NCBI RefSeq assembly: GCF_001984825.2
Contig: NZ_CP043318.1
Span: forward strand, 2,976,001-3,040,000
Origin: Enterobacter chengduensis
GTDB lineage: Bacteria; Pseudomonadota; Gammaproteobacteria; Enterobacterales; Enterobacteriaceae
Reading direction: 5' to 3'
DNA length: 64,000 nt
The position numbers were made by a program, and so were the translations under genes. Numbering within the stretch: the first letter of the stretch is position 1; each line of letters starts with the position of its first letter. A model generated the notes under the pieces. That model had not been told where the DNA came from. It saw only the letters and a list, made by a program, of their open reading frames with translations, and did not search any database. This document shows, in pieces, positions 10,010-19,017 of the stretch.

Positions 10010-10717
10010 ATGTCAAACACGCCCATCGAGCTTAAAGGCAGTAGCTTCACCTTATCAGTGGTACATTTGCATGATGCAAAACCCGAGGTTATTCGTCAGG
10101 CGTTAGAAGACAAAATCGCCCAGGCTCCCGCCTTTCTGAAGCACGCCCCTGTTGTTATTAACGTCAGCGGTCTTGAGGCATCGGTTAACTGGACATTGCT
10201 CCAGCAGGCCGTCTCCTCAACCGGACTGCGTATCGTGGGCATCAGCGGCTGCAAAGATACCGAGCTGAAAGCGGAAATTGACCGTGCGGGGCTGCCGCTT
10301 CTGAATGAAGGTAAAGAAAAAGCCCCCCGGGCGGCACCCGCTGCCGTCCAGACGCCCCCTCCTGCGGTGCAAAACGTTACAAACATCACAAAAACGCGAA
10401 TGATTGATGTGCCGGTTCGTTCCGGTCAGCGCATTTATGCACCAAACTGTGATCTGATTGTTACAAGCCACGTCAGTGCTGGCGCTGAGCTGATTGCAGA
10501 TGGCAATATTCACGTATACGGTATGATGCGTGGACGTGCGCTCGCAGGGGCAAGTGGCGATAGAGATGCGCAAATATTTTGTACTCATCTGACGGCGGAA
10601 CTGGTGTCCATCGCAGGTGAATATTGGCTGAGCGACAAGATCCCAGCCGAATTTTATGGCAAAGCGGCTCGCCTGCTGCTGGCAGACGACGCGTTGACCG
10701 TTCAACCGTTGAATTGA
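10010..10717 (+). CDS. minC: septum site-determining protein MinC
   Basis: 235 residues from the ATG at 10010, preceded by AAGGCCAGG. An N-terminal domain (about 1-105) inhibits FtsZ polymers. A proline/alanine-rich linker follows (about 107-125), then a C-terminal beta-helix domain ([16 protein letters not shown] onward) that binds MinD and the FtsZ tail. With MinD it blocks septum formation at the poles. First gene of minCDE. Confidence 0.97.
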   Translation: MSNTPIELKGSSFTLSVVHLHDAKPEVIRQALEDKIAQAPAFLKHAPVVINVSGLEASVNWTLLQQAVSSTGLRIVGISGCKDTELKAEIDRAGLPLLNEGKEKAPRAAPAAVQTPPPAVQNVTNITKTRMIDVPVRSGQRIYAPNCDLIVTSHVSAGAELIADGNIHVYGMMRGRALAGASGDRDAQIFCTHLTAELVSIAGEYWLSDKIPAEFYGKAARLLLADDALTVQPLN

Positions 10718-10740
10718 TCCCTTTTTAACAAGGAATTTCT

Positions 10741-11553
10741 ATGGCACGCATTATTGTTGTTACTTCGGGTAAAGGAGGCGTTGGCAAGACCACCTCCAGC
10801 GCGGCCATCGCTACAGGTTTGGCCCAGAAGGGAAAGAAAACCGTCGTTATCGACTTCGATATCGGCCTGCGTAACCTCGACCTCATCATGGGATGTGAGC
10901 GTCGCGTCGTGTATGACTTCGTGAACGTCATTCAGGGCGATGCCACGCTGAACCAGGCGATGATTAAAGACAAGCGCACCGAGAACCTTTACATCCTCCC
11001 GGCTTCTCAGACGCGTGACAAAGACGCCCTGACCCGTGAAGGGGTGAAAAAGGTGCTCGACGAGCTGAAGAAAATGGAGTTCGACTTCATTGTCTGCGAC
11101 TCTCCTGCCGGCATCGAAACCGGTGCCCTGATGGCGCTCTATTTCGCTGATGAAGCCATCATCACCACCAACCCTGAAGTTTCATCCGTGCGTGACTCAG
11201 ACCGCATTCTGGGGATCCTCGCCTCTAAATCCCGTCGTGCGGAAAATGGCGAAGATCCGATTAAAGAACACCTGCTGCTCACCCGCTACAATCCGGGCCG
11301 CGTGAACAAAGGTGACATGCTGAGCATGGAAGACGTGCTGGAGATCCTGCGCATCAAGCTGGTGGGCGTTATCCCGGAAGACCAGTCCGTGCTGCGCGCC
11401 TCTAACCAGGGCGAGCCAGTGATCCTTGATACAATGGCAGATGCAGGTAAAGCTTACGCCGATACCGTTGACCGTCTGCTGGGAGAAGAACGTCCTTTCC
11501 GCTTCATTGAAGAAGAGAAGAAAGGTTTCCTCAAACGCCTGTTCGGAGGATAA
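10741..11553 (+). CDS. minD: septum site-determining ATPase MinD
   Basis: 270 residues. It has the deviant Walker A motif GKGGVGKT at residues 10-17, including the signature lysine, and the C-terminal amphipathic membrane-targeting helix FLKRLF. ATP-bound dimers attach to the inner membrane, recruit MinC and are released by MinE, giving pole-to-pole oscillation. It is 23 bases after minC and 3 bases before minE. Confidence 0.98.
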   Translation: MARIIVVTSGKGGVGKTTSSAAIATGLAQKGKKTVVIDFDIGLRNLDLIMGCERRVVYDFVNVIQGDATLNQAMIKDKRTENLYILPASQTRDKDALTREGVKKVLDELKKMEFDFIVCDSPAGIETGALMALYFADEAIITTNPEVSSVRDSDRILGILASKSRRAENGEDPIKEHLLLTRYNPGRVNKGDMLSMEDVLEILRIKLVGVIPEDQSVLRASNQGEPVILDTMADAGKAYADTVDRLLGEERPFRFIEEEKKGFLKRLFGG

Positions 11554-11556
11554 GTT

Positions 11557-11823
11557 ATGGCATTACTGGACTTTTTTCTCTCGCGGAAAAAGAACACCGC
11601 CAACATCGCAAAAGAACGTTTGCAAATTATCGTTGCGGAGCGTCGTCGTAGCGACGCCGAGCCTCACTACCTGCCCCAGCTGCGCAAGGACATCCTGGAA
11701 GTGATCTGCAAATATGTGCAGATTGACCCGGAGATGGTGACGGTGCAGCTGGAACAAAAAGACGGGGATATTTCGATTCTGGAGCTGAACGTAACGCTCC
11801 CGGAAGCGGAAGAGTCGCGTTAA
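11557..11823 (+). CDS. minE: division topological specificity factor MinE
   Basis: 88 residues, the standard length. The N-terminal [12 protein letters not shown] is the membrane-targeting and anti-MinCD segment; the rest is the topological-specificity domain that dimerises. MinE triggers MinD ATP hydrolysis and clears MinCD from midcell. The gene ends minCDE and is followed by a REP-type palindrome and convergent rnd. Confidence 0.97.
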   Translation: MALLDFFLSRKKNTANIAKERLQIIVAERRRSDAEPHYLPQLRKDILEVICKYVQIDPEMVTVQLEQKDGDISILELNVTLPEAEESR

Positions 11824-11836
11824 TTCGTTTGTGATT

Positions 11837-11905
11837 TTGTAGGCCGGGCAAGCGTCGCGCCGCCCGGCAATTTCCCCGGTGGCGCTGCGCTTACCGGGGC
11901 TACAC
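11837..11905. repeat. BIME-type REP palindromes between minE and rnd
   Basis: TGTAGGCCGGGCAAGCG and CGCCGCCCGGCAA form one palindrome. CCCCGGTGGCGCTGCGC and TTACCGGGGCTACA form a second, close in sequence to the first unit after ycgB. It separates the convergent minE and rnd genes. Confidence 0.78.
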
Positions 11906-11909
11906 GTCT

Positions 11910-13037
11910 TTAGCGTGGGTAGGCTTCCAGCAGCGTATTCAGGCGATCGGCCATCAATTTCCCGCGCCATCCCGCCAGCATTTCCGGCACGCCGCTCTGC
12001 GGCTTCAGCTTCCAGTGCCCGTTCAGCAGCTGGTTAATCTGACGACGTGAGGCGAGCAGCTCCGCGCTCAGCTTGCTTTCCGTGGCAACGTCCTGCACCA
12101 GCGCCTTGATATCCTTAAACGCTTTGCGATAGCCCGGCATATCCATCAGGTTCAGCAGCGGTTCCGGCAGCGCCTCTTCCGGCAGCTCCTTCGCTTTAGC
12201 GACCAGCGCCAGCAGGGTTTTGCCGTGGAAGCGGATCTCGCTGCCCGAAAGCCCAATGCTGTCCAGCTCGCCCAGGCTGCCCGGCATATAGCGCGCGACC
12301 GCCCAGAGGTGTTCTTCGCGAACCACAAAGTTAACCGCCAGGTCGCGCTCGCGCGCTTTACGCAAGCGCCAGTCGGCCAGCAGCTGCAGGCACGCCAGCT
12401 GGCGCGTACGCAGCTGCCAGGCGTTGCTGATGTCGCGCCAGGCCTCTTTCGGGTCCACCACTTCCTGACGGCGCTGCTGGGTCATACGGCACTCGTCGAG
12501 CGCCGCAGGCAGCCAGCCGGAGGCTTCTGCCTCTTTCATCAGCTGTCCGGCAATCGGCAGCAGGTAAAACACGTCAGCCGCCGCATACTCCAGCTGACGC
12601 GCGGTTAGCGGACGCGCCAGCCAGTCGGTACGGGATTCGCTTTTATCCAGCGCCAGGCCCGTGTACTCCTCCACCATGGCGGCGAAGCCCCACGAAAGCG
12701 GACGGCCGCTGAAGGCCGCGAGGATCTGCGTATCGATCAGCGGCTGGGGCATAATGCCAAACGTGTTCAGAAAGACTTCCAGATCTTCACTGCCCGCGTG
12801 CAGGTATTTCGTCACGGCGGTATCGAGCAGCAGGTCACGCATCGGCGTCCAGTCGGTAATGCCGAGCGGGTCGATCAGCGACACGTGTTTACCGTCGAAC
12901 ATCTGAATCAACCCCAGCTGTGGATAGTACGTCCGGGTACGGACAAACTCGGTATCCAGGGCAATGGCAGGAAAGTCGCGCGTCACTTCGCACAGCGAAG
13001 CCAGCTCGTCGTTGGTGGTGATCATCTGGTAATTCAA
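11910..13037 (-). CDS. rnd: ribonuclease D
   Basis: 375 residues if it starts at the TTG at 13037, the rare UUG start also used in E. coli; the upstream ATG extension is not conserved. RNase D is a 3'-5' exoribonuclease that trims tRNA precursors. The DEDD exonuclease domain begins with D28 and E30 in ALDTEFVR, and two HRDC domains follow. A T-tailed hairpin 27 bases upstream matches the U-rich leader reported to be needed for E. coli rnd translation. Confidence 0.95.
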   Translation of the reverse strand: MNYQMITTNDELASLCEVTRDFPAIALDTEFVRTRTYYPQLGLIQMFDGKHVSLIDPLGITDWTPMRDLLLDTAVTKYLHAGSEDLEVFLNTFGIMPQPLIDTQILAAFSGRPLSWGFAAMVEEYTGLALDKSESRTDWLARPLTARQLEYAAADVFYLLPIAGQLMKEAEASGWLPAALDECRMTQQRRQEVVDPKEAWRDISNAWQLRTRQLACLQLLADWRLRKARERDLAVNFVVREEHLWAVARYMPGSLGELDSIGLSGSEIRFHGKTLLALVAKAKELPEEALPEPLLNLMDMPGYRKAFKDIKALVQDVATESKLSAELLASRRQINQLLNGHWKLKPQSGVPEMLAGWRGKLMADRLNTLLEAYPR

Positions 13038-13063
13038 AACGGATTCTCTTTTGTTTGCGCCCA

Positions 13064-13088
13064 TAAAAAACGCCGGCTTAACCGGCGT
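13064..13088 (-). terminator. fadD terminator / U-rich leader of rnd
   Basis: On the minus strand CGCCGG/CCGGCG is followed by TTTTTT. It can end fadD, and it also lies in the leader of rnd just before its UUG start. In E. coli an equivalent stem-loop and U run in the rnd mRNA leader promotes translation. Confidence 0.8.
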
Positions 13089-13108
13089 CTGGGCGATTAG
13101 CGTGAAGC

Positions 13109-14794
13109 TCAGGCCTTATTGTCTACTTTGGCACGGGCTTCGTCACGTAATTCTCGTCGTAATATCTTTCCGACGTTGGATTTCGGCAGCTCATCGCGGA
13201 ATTCAACCAGCTTCGGCACCTTGTAGCCCGTCAGCTGACGACGGCAGAACGTTACCAGCTCTTCTTCCGTGAGTGAAGGATCCTTCTTGACCACAAATAT
13301 CTTGACCGCTTCGCCGCTGCTGCCGGAAGGCACGCCGACTGCGGCGACTTCGAGCACGCCGCTGTGCTGCATAACCACGTCTTCAATCTCATTCGGATAG
13401 ACGTTGAAGCCGGAGACCAGGATCATGTCTTTCTTGCGATCGACGATGCGCAGGAAGCCCTCGTCATCCATCACCGCAATATCACCGGTGTGCAGCCAGC
13501 CGTCTTTGATGATATCATCGGTCGCATCGGGACGCTGCCAGTACCCCAGCATCACCTGTGGACCTTTGACGCACAGCTCGCCCGGCTCGCCCGGCGCGAC
13601 TTCGTTATCGTTATCATCGACCAGCTTGGCCTCGGTGGAAGGCACCGGCAGACCAATGCTCCCGCTGTGATAGTCGATATCATGCGGGTTAACGCTGACC
13701 AGCGGCGCGCATTCCGTCAGGCCGTAGCCCTCCAGCAGATACTGACCGGTGAGCTTCACCCAGCGCTCGGCCACCGCCTGCTGAACCGGCATGCCGCCGC
13801 CCGCTGAGAGGTGCAGCGTGGAGAAGTCCAGCTGCTGGAACTCTTTGTTATTCAGCAGCGCGTTGAACAGGGTGTTTACCCCGGTCATCGCGGTGAACGG
13901 ATATTTCGCCAGCTCTTTCACCAGGCCCGGAATATCTCGCGGGTTGGTGATCAGGACGTTTTGCCCGCCCAGCTCGATAAAGAGCAGGCAGTTCATGGTG
14001 AGGGCGAAAATGTGGTAGAGCGGCAGCGCGGTGATCACCAGCTCTTTACCCGGATGCAGCAGCGGACCGTAGGTGGCGTTAACCTGCTCAAGATTCGCCA
14101 GCATGTTGCGGTGGGTCAGCATCGCGCCTTTGGCCACGCCGGTGGTGCCACCGGTATACTGCAGGAAGGCGAGATCGTCTGGCACCACTTCCGGCTTGAC
14201 GTACTGCATGCGGTAGCCCGCGTGCAGCGCGCGGCGGAAGGAGATCGCGTCCGGCAGGTGGTATTTTGGCACCAGACGCTTAACGTATTTGACGACAAAG
14301 TTAACCAGCGTGCCTTTAGCGGTCGAGAGCTGGTCCCCCATGCGGGTCAGGATGACGTGTTTGACCTGGGTTTTGTCGACCACTTTTTCCAGCGTATGGG
14401 CAAAGTTGGACACAATGACGATCGCGGTCGCGCCGCTGTCATTCAGCTGGTGCTCCAGCTCGCGCGGGGTGTACAGCGGGTTGACGTTGACGACAATCAT
14501 CCCGGCTCGCAGGATGCCGAACAGCGCCACCGGGTATTGCAGCAGGTTCGGCATCATCAGCGCGACGCGGTCCCCTTTTTGCAGCCCCAGCCCCTCTTGC
14601 AGATAGGCCGCAAACGCCCGGCTACGCTCCTCAAGCTTACGGAACGTCATCACCTCGCCCATATTCACAAATGCGGGCTGGTCCGCGTAGCGCCTTACCG
14701 AGTGTTCAAATAACTCCACCAGGGATTGATAACGGTCAGGATTGATCTCAGCAGGAACATCTGCGGGATAACGGTTAAGCCAAACCTTCTTCAA
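13109..14794 (-). CDS. fadD: long-chain acyl-CoA synthetase FadD
   Basis: 561 residues from the TTG at 14794 ([14 protein letters not shown]), with GAGGTG eight bases upstream; this matches the E. coli protein. It activates long-chain fatty acids to acyl-CoA at the inner membrane, coupling uptake to beta-oxidation. The AMP-binding P-loop [12 protein letters not shown] and the signature region [22 protein letters not shown] are present. The promoter region carries a FadR-type operator. rnd follows on the same strand. Confidence 0.97.
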   Translation of the reverse strand: MKKVWLNRYPADVPAEINPDRYQSLVELFEHSVRRYADQPAFVNMGEVMTFRKLEERSRAFAAYLQEGLGLQKGDRVALMMPNLLQYPVALFGILRAGMIVVNVNPLYTPRELEHQLNDSGATAIVIVSNFAHTLEKVVDKTQVKHVILTRMGDQLSTAKGTLVNFVVKYVKRLVPKYHLPDAISFRRALHAGYRMQYVKPEVVPDDLAFLQYTGGTTGVAKGAMLTHRNMLANLEQVNATYGPLLHPGKELVITALPLYHIFALTMNCLLFIELGGQNVLITNPRDIPGLVKELAKYPFTAMTGVNTLFNALLNNKEFQQLDFSTLHLSAGGGMPVQQAVAERWVKLTGQYLLEGYGLTECAPLVSVNPHDIDYHSGSIGLPVPSTEAKLVDDNDNEVAPGEPGELCVKGPQVMLGYWQRPDATDDIIKDGWLHTGDIAVMDDEGFLRIVDRKKDMILVSGFNVYPNEIEDVVMQHSGVLEVAAVGVPSGSSGEAVKIFVVKKDPSLTEEELVTFCRRQLTGYKVPKLVEFRDELPKSNVGKILRRELRDEARAKVDNKA

Positions 14795-14857
14795 TGCATC
14801 ACCTCTGAAATGAGTGTTCGTCGTCATCACAACCCCGATAATAAACAGTTTGTTAAC

Positions 14858-14882
14858 ATTATATTAACTCAGCGTACCAGTT
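14858..14882 (-). promoter_or_regulatory. fadD promoter with FadR-type operator
   Basis: Read on the minus strand, AACTGGTACGCTGAGTT spans 14866-14882. Its left half matches the FadR consensus AnCTGGTCnGACCAGnT fully and its right half in part. A TATAAT -10 lies just downstream at 14858-14863. An operator between the -35 and -10 fits repression of fadD by the FadR encoded at 5.2-5.9 kb. Confidence 0.6.
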
Positions 14883-14942
14883 TATTAATTGTTCAGATTT
14901 AAGGTTGCGAAGCGCGTCACTCTTTTTTTTCGTTTTATCCGT

Positions 14943-14980
14943 AAAAAAACAGAGACAGCGGCTGAGCCGCTGTCTCTTTT
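14943..14980 (-). terminator. yeaY terminator
   Basis: The long stem AGAGACAGCGGC/GCCGCTGTCTCT carries a T tract on the minus strand, 17 bases after the yeaY stop. Confidence 0.85.
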
Positions 14981-14997
14981 CCAACAATAACAGTAAG

Positions 14998-15579
14998 TTA
15001 CTCAGTAACGATCGTCTGAACCTGTGCCGGGCCCGGGTTATACCAACCCCAGCCCGGGTAGCCGTAACGATAAGGATGTGGACCCCACATCCACGGATCG
15101 ATCGGCTGAGGCGGCATGATCACCTGCTGTGCCAGCCGCCAGCGTTTGTAACCGTTGACCTGCATGGTCATAAATTTATAGGGCGAGCTGCCGATTTTGC
15201 CCTGCACGGTGCCGGTAATGGGCCCCACGACGGTCACCAGCTGTCCGCGAAAATCGACCGGGTCGAGGAAACCACTGACGTCCGCATAGATACGCCCCAG
15301 AGAGGCCTCGCCCAGGACAGGCCGCGCGCCGCTGTCCAGCGGAACGGTCGCGATCTCCAGGCGGGTTTTCCCCTGCTGGTTTTGCACTTCTATCACCTTG
15401 CCGCCAAAGCGCGCTTCCTGGCCGACGTACAGCTCAGGCGCATTCATTACCCGTACCAGATCCTGCTGGGGCGTCGGGCTACTGCCCTTAATCGCATCAG
15501 GAACGGAAACGCATCCGCTCAGTGCTATGGCAAACGCGCCTGCCATAATAAGGCGTACCACTTTAGTCTGAACCGCCAT
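14998..15579 (-). CDS. yeaY: Slp-family outer membrane lipoprotein YeaY
   Basis: 193 residues. A lipoprotein signal peptide ends in the lipobox LSGC, so the lipidated Cys is at about residue 22. The residue after it is not Asp, which fits sorting to the outer membrane. The body belongs to the Slp family; the C-terminus is rich in Pro, Trp, Gly and Tyr. In E. coli yeaY is a sigma-E target of unknown function. tsaB lies 37 bases upstream on the same strand. Confidence 0.92.
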   Translation of the reverse strand: MAVQTKVVRLIMAGAFAIALSGCVSVPDAIKGSSPTPQQDLVRVMNAPELYVGQEARFGGKVIEVQNQQGKTRLEIATVPLDSGARPVLGEASLGRIYADVSGFLDPVDFRGQLVTVVGPITGTVQGKIGSSPYKFMTMQVNGYKRWRLAQQVIMPPQPIDPWMWGPHPYRYGYPGWGWYNPGPAQVQTIVTE

Positions 15580-15616
15580 GATGCGACTCCTTTTTCTCAG
15601 TTCCTGTTACTGAGAT

Positions 15617-16312
15617 TCACTCGCGGCCCGGAAGTTTCTTCCACGCAACGGTGTTTCGCAAATAAACCGGCTCCGCGTGTTCAACGGCAACGGTTTTTCC
15701 TGCTGCGAGCAGCTGACAGGCAATCGGAAGCATATCTTCCGCCGCAGGCAGAAGCATATTGCCGTCCACCAGCGTCAGCCCGGTGTTATTTGCCATTTCA
15801 GGCCACGCCGGCCAGCCGGTGCCGACGGTTGCCCACTCACCGGACAGCTGCTGCAGTCGTTCAGTGACCGCTTCCGGCTTAAGCACGGCTTCCGTCTCTT
15901 CACCGTGCCACACGCCCTGCGCGTCGCGAGTGTATTCGGCCCAGTACACTTCGCCCATGCGGGCATCAATTGCGGCCAGCACGCGCGTTGCCCCGGTCAT
16001 GCGCCACGCGCCCTGCGCCATGGTGGCGAGGGTAGAGACGCCGATCATCGGCAGGTCAGCGCCCAGCGCCAGCCCCTGGGCAATGCCAATCCCGATACGT
16101 ACGCCCGTAAAGCTGCCGGGGCCGCGGCCAAAGGCCAGCGCGTCGAGGTTGGATAAGGAGGTGTTGCCCTGGGTTAAAATGGCTTTTACCAGGGGCAGAA
16201 TGCGTTGGGTGTGTTCCCGAGGGCACTCTTCGAAATGGGCAGAAACAGCACCGTCGTTCAACAGAGCGACAGAGCAAGCCTCTGTCGCGGTATCAATAGC
16301 CAGAATTCGCAT
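15617..16312 (-). CDS. tsaB: tRNA threonylcarbamoyladenosine protein TsaB
   Basis: 231 residues. It has an actin-like ATPase fold with N-terminal [11 protein letters not shown] and the conserved [13 protein letters not shown] segment. TsaB is the scaffold partner of TsaD in the complex with TsaE that puts the threonylcarbamoyl group on A37 of ANN-decoding tRNAs, an essential modification. It lies between yoaA and yeaY on the same strand, as in E. coli. Confidence 0.95.
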   Translation of the reverse strand: MRILAIDTATEACSVALLNDGAVSAHFEECPREHTQRILPLVKAILTQGNTSLSNLDALAFGRGPGSFTGVRIGIGIAQGLALGADLPMIGVSTLATMAQGAWRMTGATRVLAAIDARMGEVYWAEYTRDAQGVWHGEETEAVLKPEAVTERLQQLSGEWATVGTGWPAWPEMANNTGLTLVDGNMLLPAAEDMLPIACQLLAAGKTVAVEHAEPVYLRNTVAWKKLPGRE

Positions 16313-16378
16313 CGGTCGTCGCGCTCTCGCAAGGGTCAGTCACAAAATGGCGCGCATCTTAGCACACTCCGGGGTAAA

Positions 16379-18289
16379 TTACTCCGCCGTTGGGTTTGCC
16401 AGGAAACGCACCGCGCGTTTTATGTCCCGCGTACGCGGCGCGGGCGGCAGGCTGGCGAGGAAGGTCGCCCCGTACGGGCGCATCACCAGCCGGTTATCGC
16501 AAATGACCAGCACGCCGCGATCGGTGACGTCGCGGATGAGTCGTCCTACCCCCTGCTTGAGGGTAATCACCGCCTCCGGCAGCTGCACCTCGTCAAACGG
16601 GTCCCCCCCGCGCAGGCGGCAGTCTTCCATGCGCGCCTTCAGGAGCGGATCGTCCGGGGAGGTAAACGGCAGCTTATCAATGATCACCAGCGAGAGGGTG
16701 TCTCCCCGCACGTCGACCCCTTCCCAAAAGCTGCTGGTGGCGACCAGCAGGGCATTACCGGCGCTGACAAACTGCTGGAGCAGCTGGCCTTTGCTGGTTT
16801 CGCCCTGCAGCAGCACCGGCAGCGTCATGGTGGCGCGGAACTGCTCGGCGAGATCGCGCATCATGGCGTGAGAGGTGCAGAGCATAAAGCAGCGGCCGTT
16901 GTTGGCCTCGATCATCGGTTTTAACATCGCGGCCAGATGGCGCGCCGCGCCCGGCTGGTTCGGCAGCGGTAAATTACGCGGGACGCAGAGCAGCGCCTGT
17001 TTTTCATAATCAAACGGGCTGGGCAGCAGCAGCGACTCCGCCTCCTCAATGCCGAGGCGCTCGGTAAAGTGATGCAGATCGTCATTCACCGACAGGGTTG
17101 CCGAGGTAAAGATCCAGCTTCCCGGCTTTTGCGCCATCACCTCTTTAAACTTATCCGCCACCGTCAGCGGCGTGAGCGCCAGGGTGAAATGGCGCGAGGT
17201 GCATTCATACCAGTAGCTGTAGCCCGGCTGGTTAATCTCCTTCAGCCGTTTCAGGCGGCCGCGATACAAGGTGGCGCGCTCGAAGGCGGCATCCAGCAGC
17301 GCCGAGCGGCCAAGCGACAGCTTCGCCACGTCATAGCAGAGTTCGAGGGCATCATCGAGCAGCAGCAGCGCGCGCTGGATGTTTTTGTCCGCCAGCAGCT
17401 CGCGCAGGTTGCCGCGATAGCCCGGCTCGCCGAGCTGCAAGCGGAAATCCTGCGCGCTTTGGGCCAGACGGTCGGCGCACTTCTGCAGCTGCTGGGTATC
17501 TTTGAGTTCGGTCCGGTAAGCGATGGTGAAATCTTTCGCCAGATCCTGAAGCTGGCGGCTGGAGAGCGACTGGCCGAAGTACTGGCTGGCGATGTCCGGA
17601 AGCTGGTGGGCTTCGTCGAAAATCATCACGTCCGCCTCTGGGATCAGCTCGCCGAAACCGCTATCCTTGACGACCATATCCGCGAGGAACAGGTGGTGGT
17701 TCACCACCACCACATCCGCGTCCATCGCCGTTTTGCGCGCTTTCACCACAAAGCAGTCTTTGTACAGCGGGCAGTCGCTGCCGAGGCAGTTGTCGTTGGT
17801 GCTGGTCACCAGCGGCCAGGCGGGAGAGTCTTCCGGCACGCTCGCGCAGGTGCTGATATCGCCCTCTTCGGTCTGGTTCGCCCAGGCGCGAAGGATAATC
17901 ACGTCACTGAGGGTTTGTACCGGCAGGTCGCCGCCCGCCAGCGCCTGCTGCTCAAGACGCTCCAGGCAGAGATAGTTGGAGCGCCCCTTCAGCAGCGCCA
18001 GACGGCCTTTGTATTTCAGCGCCTTTGCCACCGTGGGCAAATCGCGGCTGTAGAGCTGATCCTGCAGCGCCTTCGAACCGGTGGAGATAATCACCTTCTT
18101 TTTCGCCCGCAGCGCAGGCGCAAGGTAAGCATAGGTTTTACCCGTGCCGGTACCGGCTTCAACCACCAGCGGCTGAGCCTTATCGATGGCGCGCGCAACG
18201 GCGTGCGCCATCTGACGCTGAGGCTCACGGGGTTTGAAGCCGGGAATCGCCTTCGCTAATTGGCCTTCAGGGGAAAAATCGTCTGCCAC
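16379..18289 (-). CDS. yoaA: YoaA, XPD/DinG-type DNA helicase
   Basis: 636 residues, full length. Superfamily 2 helicase with Walker A EAGTGTGKT (44-52) and DEAH at 225-228. Cysteines at 108, 168, 173 and 179 match the spacing of the XPD-family iron-sulfur cluster. In E. coli YoaA binds the HolC (chi) subunit of DNA polymerase III and helps replication forks past damage. Divergent from yoaB. Confidence 0.95.
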   Translation of the reverse strand: MADDFSPEGQLAKAIPGFKPREPQRQMAHAVARAIDKAQPLVVEAGTGTGKTYAYLAPALRAKKKVIISTGSKALQDQLYSRDLPTVAKALKYKGRLALLKGRSNYLCLERLEQQALAGGDLPVQTLSDVIILRAWANQTEEGDISTCASVPEDSPAWPLVTSTNDNCLGSDCPLYKDCFVVKARKTAMDADVVVVNHHLFLADMVVKDSGFGELIPEADVMIFDEAHQLPDIASQYFGQSLSSRQLQDLAKDFTIAYRTELKDTQQLQKCADRLAQSAQDFRLQLGEPGYRGNLRELLADKNIQRALLLLDDALELCYDVAKLSLGRSALLDAAFERATLYRGRLKRLKEINQPGYSYWYECTSRHFTLALTPLTVADKFKEVMAQKPGSWIFTSATLSVNDDLHHFTERLGIEEAESLLLPSPFDYEKQALLCVPRNLPLPNQPGAARHLAAMLKPMIEANNGRCFMLCTSHAMMRDLAEQFRATMTLPVLLQGETSKGQLLQQFVSAGNALLVATSSFWEGVDVRGDTLSLVIIDKLPFTSPDDPLLKARMEDCRLRGGDPFDEVQLPEAVITLKQGVGRLIRDVTDRGVLVICDNRLVMRPYGATFLASLPPAPRTRDIKRAVRFLANPTAE

Positions 18290-18422
18290 GGTGCTCTCTC
18301 ACTGTATTTTTGCACAGGGATTATGTCAGCCCATCCTCTCCTGTGCCACCCCAAATAGTGACGACGCCGGAACAATATGGCAGTCTTGCGGCCTGACGAC
18401 GAAAAATAACGAGGAAACGTTT

Positions 18423-18767
18423 ATGACAATTGTGCGCATTGATGCCGAAGCCCGCTGGTCTGATGTGGTGATCCATAACCAGACGCTCTACTACACCGGC
18501 GTACCGGCTAACCTGGACGCGGACGCGTTCGAGCAGACGGCGAACACCCTGGCGCAGATTGACGCGGTGCTGGAAAAACAGGGCAGCAACAAATCCCGCA
18601 TTCTGGATGCGACGATTTTCCTGGCGAACAAAGAAGACTTCGCGGCAATGAACAAAGCCTGGGATGCGTGGGTGGTGGCGGGTCACGCGCCCGTACGCTG
18701 CACCGTACAGGCCACGCTGATGAAGCCGGAATACAAGGTCGAGATTAAGATTATCGCGGCGGTTTAA
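18423..18767 (+). CDS. yoaB: YoaB, RidA (YjgF/YER057c/UK114) family protein
   Basis: 114 residues from the ATG at 18423, with GAGGAAACG upstream. The RidA fold forms trimers. The conserved arginine that binds the substrate carboxylate is in VRCTVQATL near the C-terminus. RidA-type proteins hydrolyse reactive enamine/imine intermediates released by PLP enzymes, and YoaB is a paralogue with a less well-defined substrate. Convergent with yoaH. Confidence 0.92.
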   Translation: MTIVRIDAEARWSDVVIHNQTLYYTGVPANLDADAFEQTANTLAQIDAVLEKQGSNKSRILDATIFLANKEDFAAMNKAWDAWVVAGHAPVRCTVQATLMKPEYKVEIKIIAAV

Positions 18768-18773
18768 GCCCGA

Positions 18774-18956
18774 TTACTCTTCATCTTCATCCTCGAAACG
18801 CGCCACGATCCGCTCGCCGGTATGCGTGGCGCGCAGTTCTTCCGCCACCTGGGAAATCGCCTGTCCGCTGCTCATCCCCTGGGACATCAGTTCCTGAATT
18901 CGCTCAACCGCTTTCTGCTGCTGTTCATGGCTCAGAGAAGGTAAACCTGCAAACAT
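18774..18956 (-). CDS. yoaH: YoaH, small UPF0181 protein
   Basis: 60 residues from the ATG at 18956, with AGGAG seven bases upstream. It is an acidic helical protein ending FEDEDEE and closely similar to E. coli YoaH (59 residues). No function is known. It is divergent from pabB over about 60 bases and 6 bases from the yoaB stop on the other strand. Confidence 0.9.
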
Positions 18957-19017
18957 CGTCAACTCCTGCTAAATTATTCGCGCTAATTATTTCACGCTGC
19001 CCGGTAGTATGCCACAC

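Noticed and set aside
17069..18259. Open frame of 396 codons opposite yoaA
   Set aside because: Antisense shadow of the well-supported helicase gene; no start signal or family match.
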